From positions 1 to 41,252 of IMG/VR virus record IMGVR_UViG_3300021961_000006: a stretch of DNA of 41,252 bases; one strand, 5' to 3'. The notes below the pieces were generated by a model, which worked only from the letters and a program-made list of their open reading frames with translations, did not search any database and had not been told where the DNA came from. A program made the translations under genes and the position numbers. The DNA comes from a virus. This document shows, in pieces, positions 1 to 8,705 of this stretch; position 1 is the stretch's first letter; each line of letters starts with the position of its first letter.

Positions 1-127
1 GCCTACCTCTAGCTGGACTCCTGTGATGTAGAAGGTATTACCAGATGTGGCAAGTAAATTTGTTTGACCTGTAGCAGCAAGAAAGACACCGCTTGCCCAT
101 GTGCCAGAAGTACTTTGATATGACGAT
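1..127. repeat. Left copy of 127-bp identical contig-end repeat
   Basis: Bases 1-127 are identical to 41126-41252. The copy lies inside a fibre coding sequence, and joining the two ends keeps one reading frame open. The simplest reading is the overlap an assembler leaves when a circular or terminally redundant genome is closed; 127 is a common largest k-mer size. It is unlikely to be the true phage terminal repeat, which in T7-like phages is noncoding and lies next to the terminase and early genes. Confidence 0.95.
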
Positions 128-741
128 CCTGCTCCAATACTAAAGTCACAATACATTCCATTTCCATTTGTGGTATACCATGTTCCAGTAGTAGCACCAG
201 TAATTGTTACCGTTTTAAACTCCCAAGTGTTTACTGAATCAATTGTGTATGCAACTGGAAACGAGTAACTGGCAGTACTATCGATAATCGTAAAAGAGTA
301 AGTGCCAGCAACGCTTGCTTTTACCCAAAAAGAAACAGTTACTGATTTTGCAGATGCACCTCCCCACGCTAAGTCTGCTACGTTATATCCCTCGATCATT
401 TGCCGAACAAAACCATACTGCGTTGAACCAAGACTTGCATCTGCTGTTCCAACAGTAATTTTTAATGAATTTTGAAACCCAGAATTTGACGGAACATCGG
501 TTGATTGTTGCATAGTAAGTGTGCCATCTGAGTTATCTGCACCTTTCCAGCGATCTACGCCCCAAACTTCAGCGTTATCCACACTTACACTAGCACCCGC
601 ATTTCTCTGGTCAATCCGCATATCACCATTAATGATCCTGTTCTTGCCCATAGTGTTATAGGCAGTAGGCGTAGTACCATTGATCGTGGTTGTGTTTCCC
701 GCACTCGAATCTACAATCGCGTCTACTTTAAGTGTGCTCAT
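1..741 (-). CDS. Tail fibre/receptor-binding protein, N-terminal part (gene split by contig ends)
   Basis: Starts at ATG 741 (MSTLKVDAIVDSSAG), with AAGGA seven bases upstream and an ATGA overlap with the preceding gene. The 247 codons reach base 1 in frame. The N-terminal region carries the motif NRIINGDMRIDQRNAG, and the part ending at the window edge carries TFYITGVQLEVG, both of which I recognise from marine phage fibre proteins with a carbohydrate-binding-like beta-sandwich. After circularisation the protein continues with SVATEFERRPYGTELELCKR, encoded from 41125 downward, giving about 370 aa. The motif running unbroken across the junction is strong evidence for circularity. Probable role: distal adhesin or fibre component. 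The exact receptor cannot be inferred. Confidence 0.85.
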   Translation of the reverse strand, partial: MSTLKVDAIVDSSAGNTTTINGTTPTAYNTMGKNRIINGDMRIDQRNAGASVSVDNAEVWGVDRWKGADNSDGTLTMQQSTDVPSNSGFQNSLKITVGTADASLGSTQYGFVRQMIEGYNVADLAWGGASAKSVTVSFWVKASVAGTYSFTIIDSTASYSFPVAYTIDSVNTWEFKTVTITGATTGTWYTTNGNGMYCDFSIGAGSSYQSTSGTWASGVFLAATGQTNLLATSGNTFYITGVQLEVG

Positions 742-1043
742 GAGTTATCCTTCGGATATTTATTTTTGACGGCTTGAATAAGAGCAGCCATCTCAGCAGG
801 AAAAACACCAGCGTGGAACAACGCATCGAGTTGATCGCCAATTGGGGGATACTCTGATGCGCGACTACGTTGATACGCTTTAGCGTCATATTCAGCTTGG
901 AGTCTTGCAACCTCAGCATTAATCTCTGCTGCTGTCGGTTGTGGATTATTTACGTCATTCCAAATAAGTGTTTCATCAAGAACCGCCCAATCAGAAGTTG
1001 GACATAAAGACGTTAGGGCTTCAGATAAAGTTATATCAGTCAT
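738..1043 (-). CDS. Small phage tail-associated protein (fibre-assembly type)
   Basis: 101 aa starting MTDITLSEALTSL. The start at 1043 overlaps the previous stop as TAATG; a longer in-frame ATG at 1058 lies inside the upstream gene. The C-terminal half contains YQRSRASEYPPIGDQLDALF, a motif I know from many small proteins encoded next to tail fibre genes in marine phages and of no firmly assigned function. It overlaps the next fibre gene by ATGA, so the two are probably translationally coupled. No membrane segment or signal peptide is visible. An assembly or chaperone role is inferred only from position. Confidence 0.8.
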   Translation of the reverse strand: MTDITLSEALTSLCPTSDWAVLDETLIWNDVNNPQPTAAEINAEVARLQAEYDAKAYQRSRASEYPPIGDQLDALFHAGVFPAEMAALIQAVKNKYPKDNS

Positions 1044-1702
1044 TACGCTACTTCCCATACTTCGATAAATGATTCATTGACATTCCATTGATTTATGTAA
1101 AGAGTCCCAGAGCCTTGATCTTGCATAGCTGCTGAAAAGATAAAACCTCTAGTTGCACCATTAGTATTTGAAAATGATCCAAACGCTTGAGTACATATTG
1201 TTCCAGCTGTGCTAGTAGAATCTTGCGCTACCATGTTTCTAGCTATTCCTGTTCCGGGAATATTTGATGTGCCACCATATTGATAGGCGAAACTATTTCC
1301 TGTTGTACTGGTATGCACACTAATGATCATGTCACCTCGTCCACCAGATGCCCCATTACTATGTGCATAGCCACCCCATACTGCTCTTGCATATAAAGTG
1401 CTGTTCGTTAATTTGGGAGTAATGCCGACTTCAACAACATGCTTCCACACATCGTATGCACTATGAGTCCAGCTTGCGGTTCCAGTAAGTTTATTAGCAA
1501 CGTATTGAACTACGCTGCCTGCTGGCATTCTTGCGGAAGCAATAGTTCCAGTTAAATTCCCAGCAGCTAAGTTTGAAATATCACTCAACACCGTCCCAGT
1601 TTCATCCGGTAACGTCAAAGTCCTATCGGTGCTCGTATTAGGAGCAGCAATCGTGAGTGTTCCCGTGCCGCTTGCGTTTGGGGTTAAAGCGATCTTAGAC
1701 AT
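1043..1702 (-). CDS. Tail fibre-like protein, 219 aa
   Basis: The N-terminus, MSKIALTPNASGTGTLTIAA followed by NTSTDRTLTLPDETGTVL, is a recurrent fibre module in marine phages. A Gly/Ser/Thr-rich, beta-strand-like C-terminal half follows (STTGNSFAYQYGGTSNIPG, ending NESFIEVWEVA). Its ending resembles that of the 199-aa protein at 2093-2692 (NNYMIIYEVEQ), which suggests related C-terminal beta domains in two separate proteins. It overlaps the upstream gene by 8 bases and the downstream one by TAATG. Probable structural protein of the adsorption apparatus; the receptor is unknown. Confidence 0.8.
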   Translation of the reverse strand: MSKIALTPNASGTGTLTIAAPNTSTDRTLTLPDETGTVLSDISNLAAGNLTGTIASARMPAGSVVQYVANKLTGTASWTHSAYDVWKHVVEVGITPKLTNSTLYARAVWGGYAHSNGASGGRGDMIISVHTSTTGNSFAYQYGGTSNIPGTGIARNMVAQDSTSTAGTICTQAFGSFSNTNGATRGFIFSAAMQDQGSGTLYINQWNVNESFIEVWEVA

Positions 1703-2093
1703 TCGCTATCTCCGTTTCTTTTGCATTGATAACCTCACGCATCAATTTGCGGTGGCTAAGAATGTCTAGGTATTGATCTGACACATCGAGACCGTTGAGA
1801 TTTAATTCAGCTATCTTCACGACAACCCAATCGGTTTCAGCTAGTAGCTTCTTGGCTTGCTCGATGTTGGCCTTGAGTGGCTCTTTCGCGACTAACTCAT
1901 CATATTTAGCTTTTACTTGAGACCAAGTAACCCCAAAGTCGCTAGGATTAGATGAAAGTTCAGCTCGATCATTTACATCAACCCCAATAACTTTTTTGAA
2001 CATAGAGTTAAATTCTGCTTCATTTGAAGGTTCTCCCGTGAGAGTCCATTCATTAATCGATAGCGCATTTAAAGCATCAGCTATTCTGGTCAT
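1695..2093 (-). CDS. Small tail-fibre-associated protein, possible assembly chaperone
   Basis: 132 aa, mostly charged and helical. The segment KLLAETDWVVVKIAELNLNG recalls the end of fibre-assembly-type proteins, which often contain LLAxTDW near a list of charged helices. It lies between two fibre-like genes and overlaps both (TAATG at 2093 and 8 bases at 1702), so it is a member of the fibre cassette. I recognise the motif but not a named family; a chaperone role is inference. Confidence 0.75.
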   Translation of the reverse strand: MTRIADALNALSINEWTLTGEPSNEAEFNSMFKKVIGVDVNDRAELSSNPSDFGVTWSQVKAKYDELVAKEPLKANIEQAKKLLAETDWVVVKIAELNLNGLDVSDQYLDILSHRKLMREVINAKETEIANV

Positions 2094-2692
2094 TATTGTT
2101 CTACCTCATAAATAATCATGTAATTATTTGTAGATGCTCCATATCCATTTGCCCACCAGCTGTTAGCTTCGTAACTTGTTGCATTAGCTTTTCTGATTTC
2201 TGTAAAGTAAGTATGTGTAGCAGTAGAAGCAGCTGTATCTACACCAACAATTGGATTTACAAACTGCCATACAGATCCAACATTACCGTCATGCCCTACA
2301 TAATATTGTCTTGATATGGTTGAACTTGATGGGGCTGATCTAGCAATTCCAAAATCAAGTCGGGCGTGAGTTGATGGTGACCTAGCCAAAAATTGACAAA
2401 CTACAATGACTAATTTGTTTCCCGTTGCTTTGGGAGTGATTGACGCACTAAGACCTGTTGCGGTAAAAGATACTGAGTCACCAGATCCAGAACTAGTGTA
2501 GACATTAGTAACTACATCTACCACCCTACCCGAAGGCATTGTTACGGTATTTCCGCTTAAATCTATTGCCGTCGGTAGTTTTGAAACCGTAACTGCATTT
2601 GCTGCAATCATATCGGTATCAACAATACCATCTGGTAAGCCACCTACGCTTACGCCACTTATTGTTCCATCACCATTAATCGTAATAGCCAT
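2093..2692 (-). CDS. Tail fibre-like protein, 199 aa
   Basis: Begins MAITINGDGTISGVSVGGLP, continuing DGIVDTDMIAANAVTVSKL, an N-terminal module seen in many marine phage fibre proteins. The rest is beta-rich with many Ser/Thr/Gly and ends NNYMIIYEVEQ. The ATG directly follows the stop of the main tail fibre gene (TAA then ATG), so it is expected to be translated with it. Probably an accessory or distal fibre subunit that contributes to host recognition. Confidence 0.8.
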   Translation of the reverse strand: MAITINGDGTISGVSVGGLPDGIVDTDMIAANAVTVSKLPTAIDLSGNTVTMPSGRVVDVVTNVYTSSGSGDSVSFTATGLSASITPKATGNKLVIVVCQFLARSPSTHARLDFGIARSAPSSSTISRQYYVGHDGNVGSVWQFVNPIVGVDTAASTATHTYFTEIRKANATSYEANSWWANGYGASTNNYMIIYEVEQ

Positions 2693-4798
2693 TTAAATCA
2701 CCACCCATCGTGAGCCAGTTGGAATCGTCACCGTTACACCCGAGTTAATTGTGATCGGGCCAGTAGACATTGCGTTCTTATTTGATGTCAGCGTGTAGTT
2801 AGTCGTGACGGTTTGATCGTTCTCGTAGAACACGCCATCCGATCCACCACCGCTTGCACCACCGCCAATCGATCCCCAGGCTGATCCGTTGTAACCCTCA
2901 AAGCTAGTTAGGTCAGAGTTGAATCGAATGTAACCAGCGGAAGGTGATCCATCACGCTGTGCAGTTGTGCCACTTGGTAATGCGCCAGAGCCGGTAGCCG
3001 CAGTCTTTGCGACAGTATCTGCAACCGTTGCAAGACCCGCTTCGGCAGCCGTTTGGTTAATCCACTTCGATGTACCTGAGTCATACGCCATGACTTCGTT
3101 GTCAGTCACTGACGTTACCGTTACATCAGTTATGTCATCGATAACGGTACTATTTAAAGTAAACGTACCGAACGCTACGACATACAGCTCATCATTAACC
3201 GCTGCACCTGAAGCCAGGACAATAGACGTTCCGCTTGTAGCTGTGTAATCACTTGGATCAAGGTGAACACCATTAAGGTAGACATCAATATATCCAGCGT
3301 CATACGCCAGGGTATTGCCATTAGCATCTGCCCCAGAGAATGTTGTTTGACTTGCAGTTGCTACATACTTAAATCGATCAGCCGTACCATTGACGGTAGA
3401 TCCCATCGAGATAAACCCAGTGCCGTCATAAACTTTTGCTGAGTTATCTGTAGTGTTGAAGTACATATCTCCAGCTTGTAGAGCAGATCCGTCTGCTCGA
3501 GTAGATGGAGCTGATGCACTTGGTCCGTACCAAATGTCACCAAAGTTACTAATATCAACAATGTTATTAGCAGCGGTCACAATCTCACTGTTAATCCCAG
3601 CGAGGTTTGATAAACCGCTGGTTAGCGTTGTGCCGTCCTCGAGGTCAGCCAAGAGCTGAATGTCAGAAGATAGTCCTGATACCACGCCTATGTCGGCAGC
3701 ATCACCAGCCACTGCTGTTACATCAGCCGCAATACCAGCAACAGTATTGATGTTAGTTTGATTCGATACTGTTGGTGTCAGTTGATACCAAGTGGTATTT
3801 CCAAGGTCATAGACCTTCATCACATTGTTTGTAGTATCAAAGTAGAGAGCACCATCTTGTAGTGCATCACCATCATTATCTACTGAAGGGTTGCTGGCCT
3901 TTGCACCAAGGTATGCATCATCAAAGTTATCTGCATAAGCTGCTGCTGCACTTGCGCTCGATGCCGCAGAAGTTGCACTACTAGCGGCTGCGGTTGCACT
4001 ATTAGCAGCATTAGTTTCCGAAGTGGCTGCTGCGGTCTCACTCGAGGCTGCATTAGTTGCGCTCGAAGCTGCATTAGTTGCACTTGTGGAAGCATTAGAT
4101 GCTGAAGATGTAGCACTGGTGGCAGACGTGGCTGCACTAGATGCTGACGTAGCTGCGTTAGTTGCTGAAGTAGATGCAGCAGATGCACTTGAGGCTGCTG
4201 AAGTTGCGCTGGTCGAAGCATTGGTAGCTGATGTAGCTGCACCAGATGCAGATGTAGATGCACTTGTAGCAGAGTTAGATGCATTAGTAGCCGAAGTTGC
4301 AGCGTTAGTTGCTGAGGTTGCTGCGGCTGCTGCCGATGCTGCTGTACTATTTATGGCAGATGTGTAAGTAGCTTCAATCCAGGATTTAGTTGTAGCATCC
4401 TGGGCATCAACCGGATCTGCAACATTAGAGATCCTACGGTTCTGGGCATCAAAGATACCACTGGTATTCTGTGCAATCGTTTGTCCAACCGCATCATCTA
4501 CCTCTTGTGCAGTGTATAGGTTGAACAACGAGAGCAGATCGAGGTCACTCTCAAGAAGAGCCGAGCCATCCGTAAAGTCAACTAAGGCTGCATCTTTTGG
4601 AGTTTCTCTTCGGATCTCCACCGTAGTGCTCGAAGCAGGAGCAGATGCAAGCTGTACCGTGCTACTGTTCAGAAACGAGAAACTTACTGCACTCCCATCC
4701 ACTTTGACTGAGATGTGATCTTGGTCAATGTAAGGAAAAGAAAATGCATAGTTAGTAGTCGTTCCATCACCTGTGTAATAAACGTAACTATAAGGCAC
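2693..4798 (-). CDS. 17: Tail fibre protein, T7 gp17 type
   Basis: 701 aa, against 553 in T7. The start is GTG at 4798 with GGAG about ten bases upstream. Residues 1 to about 100 (YYTGDGTTTNYAFSFPYIDQ, VEIRRETPKD, LLESDLDLL) match the T7 gp17 N-terminal tail-attachment domain. Residues about 145-300 are an Ala/Ser/Thr/Asn-rich heptad tract (repeats like SATNAAT), expected to form a trimeric coiled rod. Two similar blocks follow (ADGSALQAGDMYFNTT and DGDALQDGALYFDTT). The last 45 residues carry TTNYTLTSNKNAMSTGPITI, ending GSRWVVI, a C-terminal module common in marine phages. It is the first gene of the fibre cassette and follows a terminator. The N-terminus docks on the tail; the C-terminus presumably binds the host surface or another fibre. 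Confidence 0.9.
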   Translation of the reverse strand: MPYSYVYYTGDGTTTNYAFSFPYIDQDHISVKVDGSAVSFSFLNSSTVQLASAPASSTTVEIRRETPKDAALVDFTDGSALLESDLDLLSLFNLYTAQEVDDAVGQTIAQNTSGIFDAQNRRISNVADPVDAQDATTKSWIEATYTSAINSTAASAAAAATSATNAATSATNASNSATSASTSASGAATSATNASTSATSAASSASAASTSATNAATSASSAATSATSATSSASNASTSATNAASSATNAASSETAAATSETNAANSATAAASSATSAASSASAAAAYADNFDDAYLGAKASNPSVDNDGDALQDGALYFDTTNNVMKVYDLGNTTWYQLTPTVSNQTNINTVAGIAADVTAVAGDAADIGVVSGLSSDIQLLADLEDGTTLTSGLSNLAGINSEIVTAANNIVDISNFGDIWYGPSASAPSTRADGSALQAGDMYFNTTDNSAKVYDGTGFISMGSTVNGTADRFKYVATASQTTFSGADANGNTLAYDAGYIDVYLNGVHLDPSDYTATSGTSIVLASGAAVNDELYVVAFGTFTLNSTVIDDITDVTVTSVTDNEVMAYDSGTSKWINQTAAEAGLATVADTVAKTAATGSGALPSGTTAQRDGSPSAGYIRFNSDLTSFEGYNGSAWGSIGGGASGGGSDGVFYENDQTVTTNYTLTSNKNAMSTGPITINSGVTVTIPTGSRWVVI

Positions 4799-4811
4799 TT
4801 AAATGTTCTCC

Positions 4812-4839
4812 AAAAGAAAACCCCAGGGGAGACCTGGGG
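4812..4839 (-). terminator. Rho-independent terminator after the gp16-like gene
   Basis: On the minus strand a 7-bp GC stem CCCCAGG/CCTGGGG with a 5-base loop is followed by TTTTCTTTT. It lies between the internal virion protein D stop and the tail fibre start, so it can end or attenuate structural transcripts before the fibre cassette. Confidence 0.85.
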
Positions 4840-4851
4840 CTTGATACTTAA

Positions 4852-7800
4852 TTAATATGGTTTGAAATTCTTAATTGGGTCTTGTTCTGATCGTTTAGAT
4901 TCTTCTATGGATTTATCAATCATCTCTTTTTGCTCTCCGAGTAATATCTCCATAGCCGCTGTCCTTACACCCTTTTCTCCATCTAAATAATCTCTAATTT
5001 CATCTACGATATCACCTTTGTTTTTCCTAGTTCCGGTGGCTGTTGGCTTAGAAACAATCGCATATAACCCAATTAACGGGTTTAAACTTTGATAAATTTC
5101 TTGATATCTATCATAGAGTGTTTTTGTACCATCCGCAGTCATCACGGTTCGTAAATCTAAACTAGGGATTTCTGGATGTTTGACTCTTGGTCTAAGTGTC
5201 AAATCTGTTGTTTTTGAAAGATCATCTAAAAACGAAAGAACTAACAACTCTTCTTTAGATTTACCTCTTGCTCGTTCTTCAGGGCTTTCAGTCGCAAAGA
5301 AATCAAAGACCACTCCACCTGGAACCATCTGCCTACGATTACCTAAAATATCATAAGAGAATGAGGTTTTGATTGGCCTTCCATCAATGTTAAGAACAGC
5401 TTCAACAGGTTGAACAAAACTAGATTCTATTACCTGCGAAAAAGATTTTGGATCTCTAATATATGGATCGTTATCTTTAGCCCATTTGCGAATAGTATTG
5501 GGTATAACTAAATTAAACTTGTCCCGTAGCAAACGCATAATTGCATCGTCACTACTTTCTGGATCAGCTAAAATGCTGCCGTATTTTTCAAGTTGATTTA
5601 ATCCTTCAAACAATCCCGCATCTTTAACAGCCCTGGCAATTGACATAATGCCAACATTGATTTGATCTAAATATTTCTGATAAGCAGCGTCAGCAACAAA
5701 CTCACCTTGAGCTCTTCTCAGATCCAGCATCTTCATACCATCAAAAGCATTTGCATTGATTTTGAATCCAGTCGCTAACGGATCAAAGTTTCTATAAGAC
5801 CAGGTAGACCCATCATCAAATTTAATTGTGTAGGGTTGTGGCTTATCTGTATCTCTACGATTTTTTACTTGATCGTAGTTAGAGTATTCCCCTCCACCTG
5901 TTATTTCGCCGTTAGCATACTTTACAAAGAAGTATCCAGCTAACGCCTGAGACATCAAGGCTTCCCCTCGAGCTCTCATCTGACGTTGGACTCCGTTCTT
6001 GCCTTGTAAATCTGCCAAGAATTTAGGAGCTAGTATTTGCACTCCTGGAGTTAATCTAATGCCCTCTTCAAATACTCGAATAGGAGTTCGTAAGAAGAGC
6101 TGACCAGTTGTTAATTTGAGCCAGCCGTTATTTCTAAACGCATCATCGGCTGATTTAGCAAGTGTTGAAGCTGTGCCATCACCGGAGAAGTTTCTCTTGT
6201 ATAAAACATCTCTGACAAAGTTGAGGGCTTCCTCATCTTTACCCATGCGAAACAAACCAGCGTCTTTTTCATAACCAAGTTTTGCAAGTAATCCTTTGTC
6301 AGCCGCCAGTTGTTTCTCAACCCAATCAAAAAGTTCTTTGCCTTCTAATCCTCGGTTTAATCCTTTGGATATTATTGGGTTAATAAGGTCATCACCTTTG
6401 ACTCCCTCAAATGCTTTTTCCATTGCATCTTCAGTAGCCTTACGCACAAAGGCATCAAACTCTTTCCCTTGTAAGCCCTTTTCAGCAGCTTCGATTGCGG
6501 CATTACCTGCGGCTCTTCCTGAGATAAACGATGCATAATTGATTTGCGACATGAACTCATCAGTCGCATTAAGCATCCTTGGGAAGAACCTAATAGCTCC
6601 TCCAATCTTACCCTGGAACGCAGAACCACCTTCTAAGATACGGTTGGTATCTCTAGTGAGAAGGGATTGCTCATACTTAAACGCTTCAATAGCAGCTTTA
6701 AAAGCAGTCTTAGCGTTTAGGCCCATTGCCTTGTACGAAGCATATGCCTCTATTCTAGTTGCTTTTTCTAGTGGGTTATTCAGTAAGGCTTTAATCCCTG
6801 GAATTAATAAGGTTTTAGTTCCTGATGGGATCGTATTCATGATCAAAGTTTTAACAGTGAACACGTTCGATATTGCCCACTCAGTTGCTTTCTTCATGAT
6901 GCTTGCTTTTTCAGGAGCAAACTGACTTTCAATAGCATCGATGGTGCGTTGTTTTTGAGCAGTTAGCTTTGCTGCCTCATTTAAATTACCATCTTTAATA
7001 GCTTGATTTATTTGTGACTCATATTGCTTTTTAATTGTGTTAACTTTGTTAGCACTCTGAGCTTTCTCTGAGAGTTGAACATAAAGCAATTTTGCTTCAT
7101 CCATTGAGATGTTGCCATCTTTCATGAGCTGTTCAACAGTAGGAACTCTTACAAAATCATTTTCTTGTAGAGCTCTTAAACCAAACCCTAGCTTATAGCC
7201 AAACTCTTCATATGTTTTTTGAAGAGCTATTTGACGATCTTCTAGTTTCTCAAGTTCTGCTCTAGCGGCAATAGACTCATTTGATTTAGTTACATCGTCA
7301 TCAAGAGTTTTAATTTTCTCTTTTACTTTTAAAATCTCACCATCGATCTCTTCGAGGTATTTTCCAATACCTGATTGAACAATGTCACGCTCTTCAGGTT
7401 TTAGAGACCGACCAACGATTACTTGGGTTTCAGAAGCCTCAAGTTTTTTTAGAACATCAATAAGGATGTCCGTATCCATTTGGCGTAATTGATCTGCAAC
7501 CTGAGCTCCCTCTTGAGCAAGCTCATCAAGGCTTCGAGGACCATCAGCTTTAGACACATCCTTAAGTGGTACATCTAATACTTGACCATCTGCTGTTCTT
7601 GCGGCTGGAGGTGGTCCAATAAAGTCGAGCTTTAATTGTTTAAATTCATTATCGAGCTCTGTGCTATAGCCTCGTTTTGGATCATTGATAAGGTCATCAA
7701 TAGCTTTATTTGTTTTACTATTTTGTACCGTGTTAAGTAATCCACCAAACGCAAAATCAGCACCTGTTCCGAGGATAATACCACCACCAACACCAATCCC

Positions 7801-8673
7801 GGTTTTGAGCAATAATCGACCGGAATCAAATTCCTTCATTCGACCTGCGGATATCTCAATGCTTTGGCGTAAGGTATCATCAGCAGCCATCATCATGCCA
7901 CCTTCGACACCTGCGGTTAACCCTGAGCGTCCTAGGGACTGTAAGAGCTTTGCTCTAAGTGTAGCTTTGGCTGCTTGCTTTGTAACAAACTTACCCCAGA
8001 ATCCAGCACCAACAGTACCTATACTGGCCCATGTAGTTGGATCTGTAACTAGCCCTTTTCCAAACCTCCAGAATCCTTCCCAGGAATAATCCGTATTGTC
8101 ATAGGTATCCATCATCCACAAAAACGCTTCTTTTGTTTTCTGGTCAGCGTTCAATACATAGGATGTCATGTATGCCATAGCGGGGAGGTTGTAGTTAAAC
8201 CACCCCATAATGTCCTTGCCATACTCAGCAATTTCCTGGTTGCTACCTAAGACTTGCCCTTGGTTCATCATGGAATAAACCATGCTACTTGCATCAAGCC
8301 AATCTAAGTCTTGATCGAGTTTTCCTGGATCAACATCTTTTCTTACAAGAGCAAAAGGTTTGTACTGAAGATACTCTGGTAAGTTTTCAAAGTTAGGTTC
8401 TTTAACAGTTACCTCGACGTTATCAACAGTAATCTCATTTGAGGGGGTTTCTTGTGAAACTACATCTGTAGTGACATTTTGTACGGCTGCTTCAGGACTT
8501 ACCACATTATTGTTTTGATCTGGCAAGCCCAACTCAGAGGAGGTTAAGTTGGCATCTTTTTTGATAGGTTGTTCTTGAGAAACTAAACGGCCCTTTTCCC
8601 ACCAGTTTTGTTGAGCAGGGTCTTTTGCATCTACAACATTTCCTTGCTCATACCAGTTTTCTTGAGTAGCCAT
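4852..8673 (-). CDS. 16: Internal virion protein D (T7 gp16-like)
   Basis: 1273 aa, close to T7 gp16 (1318), directly downstream of the gp15-like gene and upstream of the fibre gene, which is the gp16 position. The N-terminus repeats a short motif (NWYEQGNVV, then NWWEKGRLV) and then has acidic linker sequence. Residues about 220-310 contain Gly/Ala-rich hydrophobic stretches (VGAGFWGKF, GIGVGGGIILGTGADFAFG) that could insert into membrane during ejection. The middle is Lys/Glu-rich helix, and the rest is long and helical. I do not see the N-terminal lytic transglycosylase (SLT) motifs of T7 gp16. Expected role: core protein ejected to form the DNA channel across the envelope. Family assignment rests mainly on size and order. 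Confidence 0.85.
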   Translation of the reverse strand: MATQENWYEQGNVVDAKDPAQQNWWEKGRLVSQEQPIKKDANLTSSELGLPDQNNNVVSPEAAVQNVTTDVVSQETPSNEITVDNVEVTVKEPNFENLPEYLQYKPFALVRKDVDPGKLDQDLDWLDASSMVYSMMNQGQVLGSNQEIAEYGKDIMGWFNYNLPAMAYMTSYVLNADQKTKEAFLWMMDTYDNTDYSWEGFWRFGKGLVTDPTTWASIGTVGAGFWGKFVTKQAAKATLRAKLLQSLGRSGLTAGVEGGMMMAADDTLRQSIEISAGRMKEFDSGRLLLKTGIGVGGGIILGTGADFAFGGLLNTVQNSKTNKAIDDLINDPKRGYSTELDNEFKQLKLDFIGPPPAARTADGQVLDVPLKDVSKADGPRSLDELAQEGAQVADQLRQMDTDILIDVLKKLEASETQVIVGRSLKPEERDIVQSGIGKYLEEIDGEILKVKEKIKTLDDDVTKSNESIAARAELEKLEDRQIALQKTYEEFGYKLGFGLRALQENDFVRVPTVEQLMKDGNISMDEAKLLYVQLSEKAQSANKVNTIKKQYESQINQAIKDGNLNEAAKLTAQKQRTIDAIESQFAPEKASIMKKATEWAISNVFTVKTLIMNTIPSGTKTLLIPGIKALLNNPLEKATRIEAYASYKAMGLNAKTAFKAAIEAFKYEQSLLTRDTNRILEGGSAFQGKIGGAIRFFPRMLNATDEFMSQINYASFISGRAAGNAAIEAAEKGLQGKEFDAFVRKATEDAMEKAFEGVKGDDLINPIISKGLNRGLEGKELFDWVEKQLAADKGLLAKLGYEKDAGLFRMGKDEEALNFVRDVLYKRNFSGDGTASTLAKSADDAFRNNGWLKLTTGQLFLRTPIRVFEEGIRLTPGVQILAPKFLADLQGKNGVQRQMRARGEALMSQALAGYFFVKYANGEITGGGEYSNYDQVKNRRDTDKPQPYTIKFDDGSTWSYRNFDPLATGFKINANAFDGMKMLDLRRAQGEFVADAAYQKYLDQINVGIMSIARAVKDAGLFEGLNQLEKYGSILADPESSDDAIMRLLRDKFNLVIPNTIRKWAKDNDPYIRDPKSFSQVIESSFVQPVEAVLNIDGRPIKTSFSYDILGNRRQMVPGGVVFDFFATESPEERARGKSKEELLVLSFLDDLSKTTDLTLRPRVKHPEIPSLDLRTVMTADGTKTLYDRYQEIYQSLNPLIGLYAIVSKPTATGTRKNKGDIVDEIRDYLDGEKGVRTAAMEILLGEQKEMIDKSIEESKRSEQDPIKNFKPY

Positions 8674-8705
8674 GAAAATTTATGTCCTTATTAGATATCT
8701 TTAAA

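Noticed and set aside
1-127. Contig-end repeat as the phage's natural direct terminal repeat
   Set aside because: It lies in the middle of a fibre gene, is exactly 127 bases, and is far from the terminase/early junction.
4023-4367. Plus-strand Ala/Val/Asp-rich frame opposite the tail fibre
   Set aside because: Complement of the Ala/Ser/Thr heptad tract of the fibre gene; its regularity comes from that repeat.
3880-4370. Repetitive DNA that might suggest a CRISPR or tandem-repeat array
   Set aside because: It is the degenerate heptad-coding region of the tail fibre (SATNAAT-type repeats), with no constant repeat and unique spacer pattern.
6539-6925. Plus-strand 128-codon frame opposite the gp16-like gene
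   Set aside because: Lies wholly opposite a well-supported gene, without ribosome site or recognisable domain; a shadow frame.
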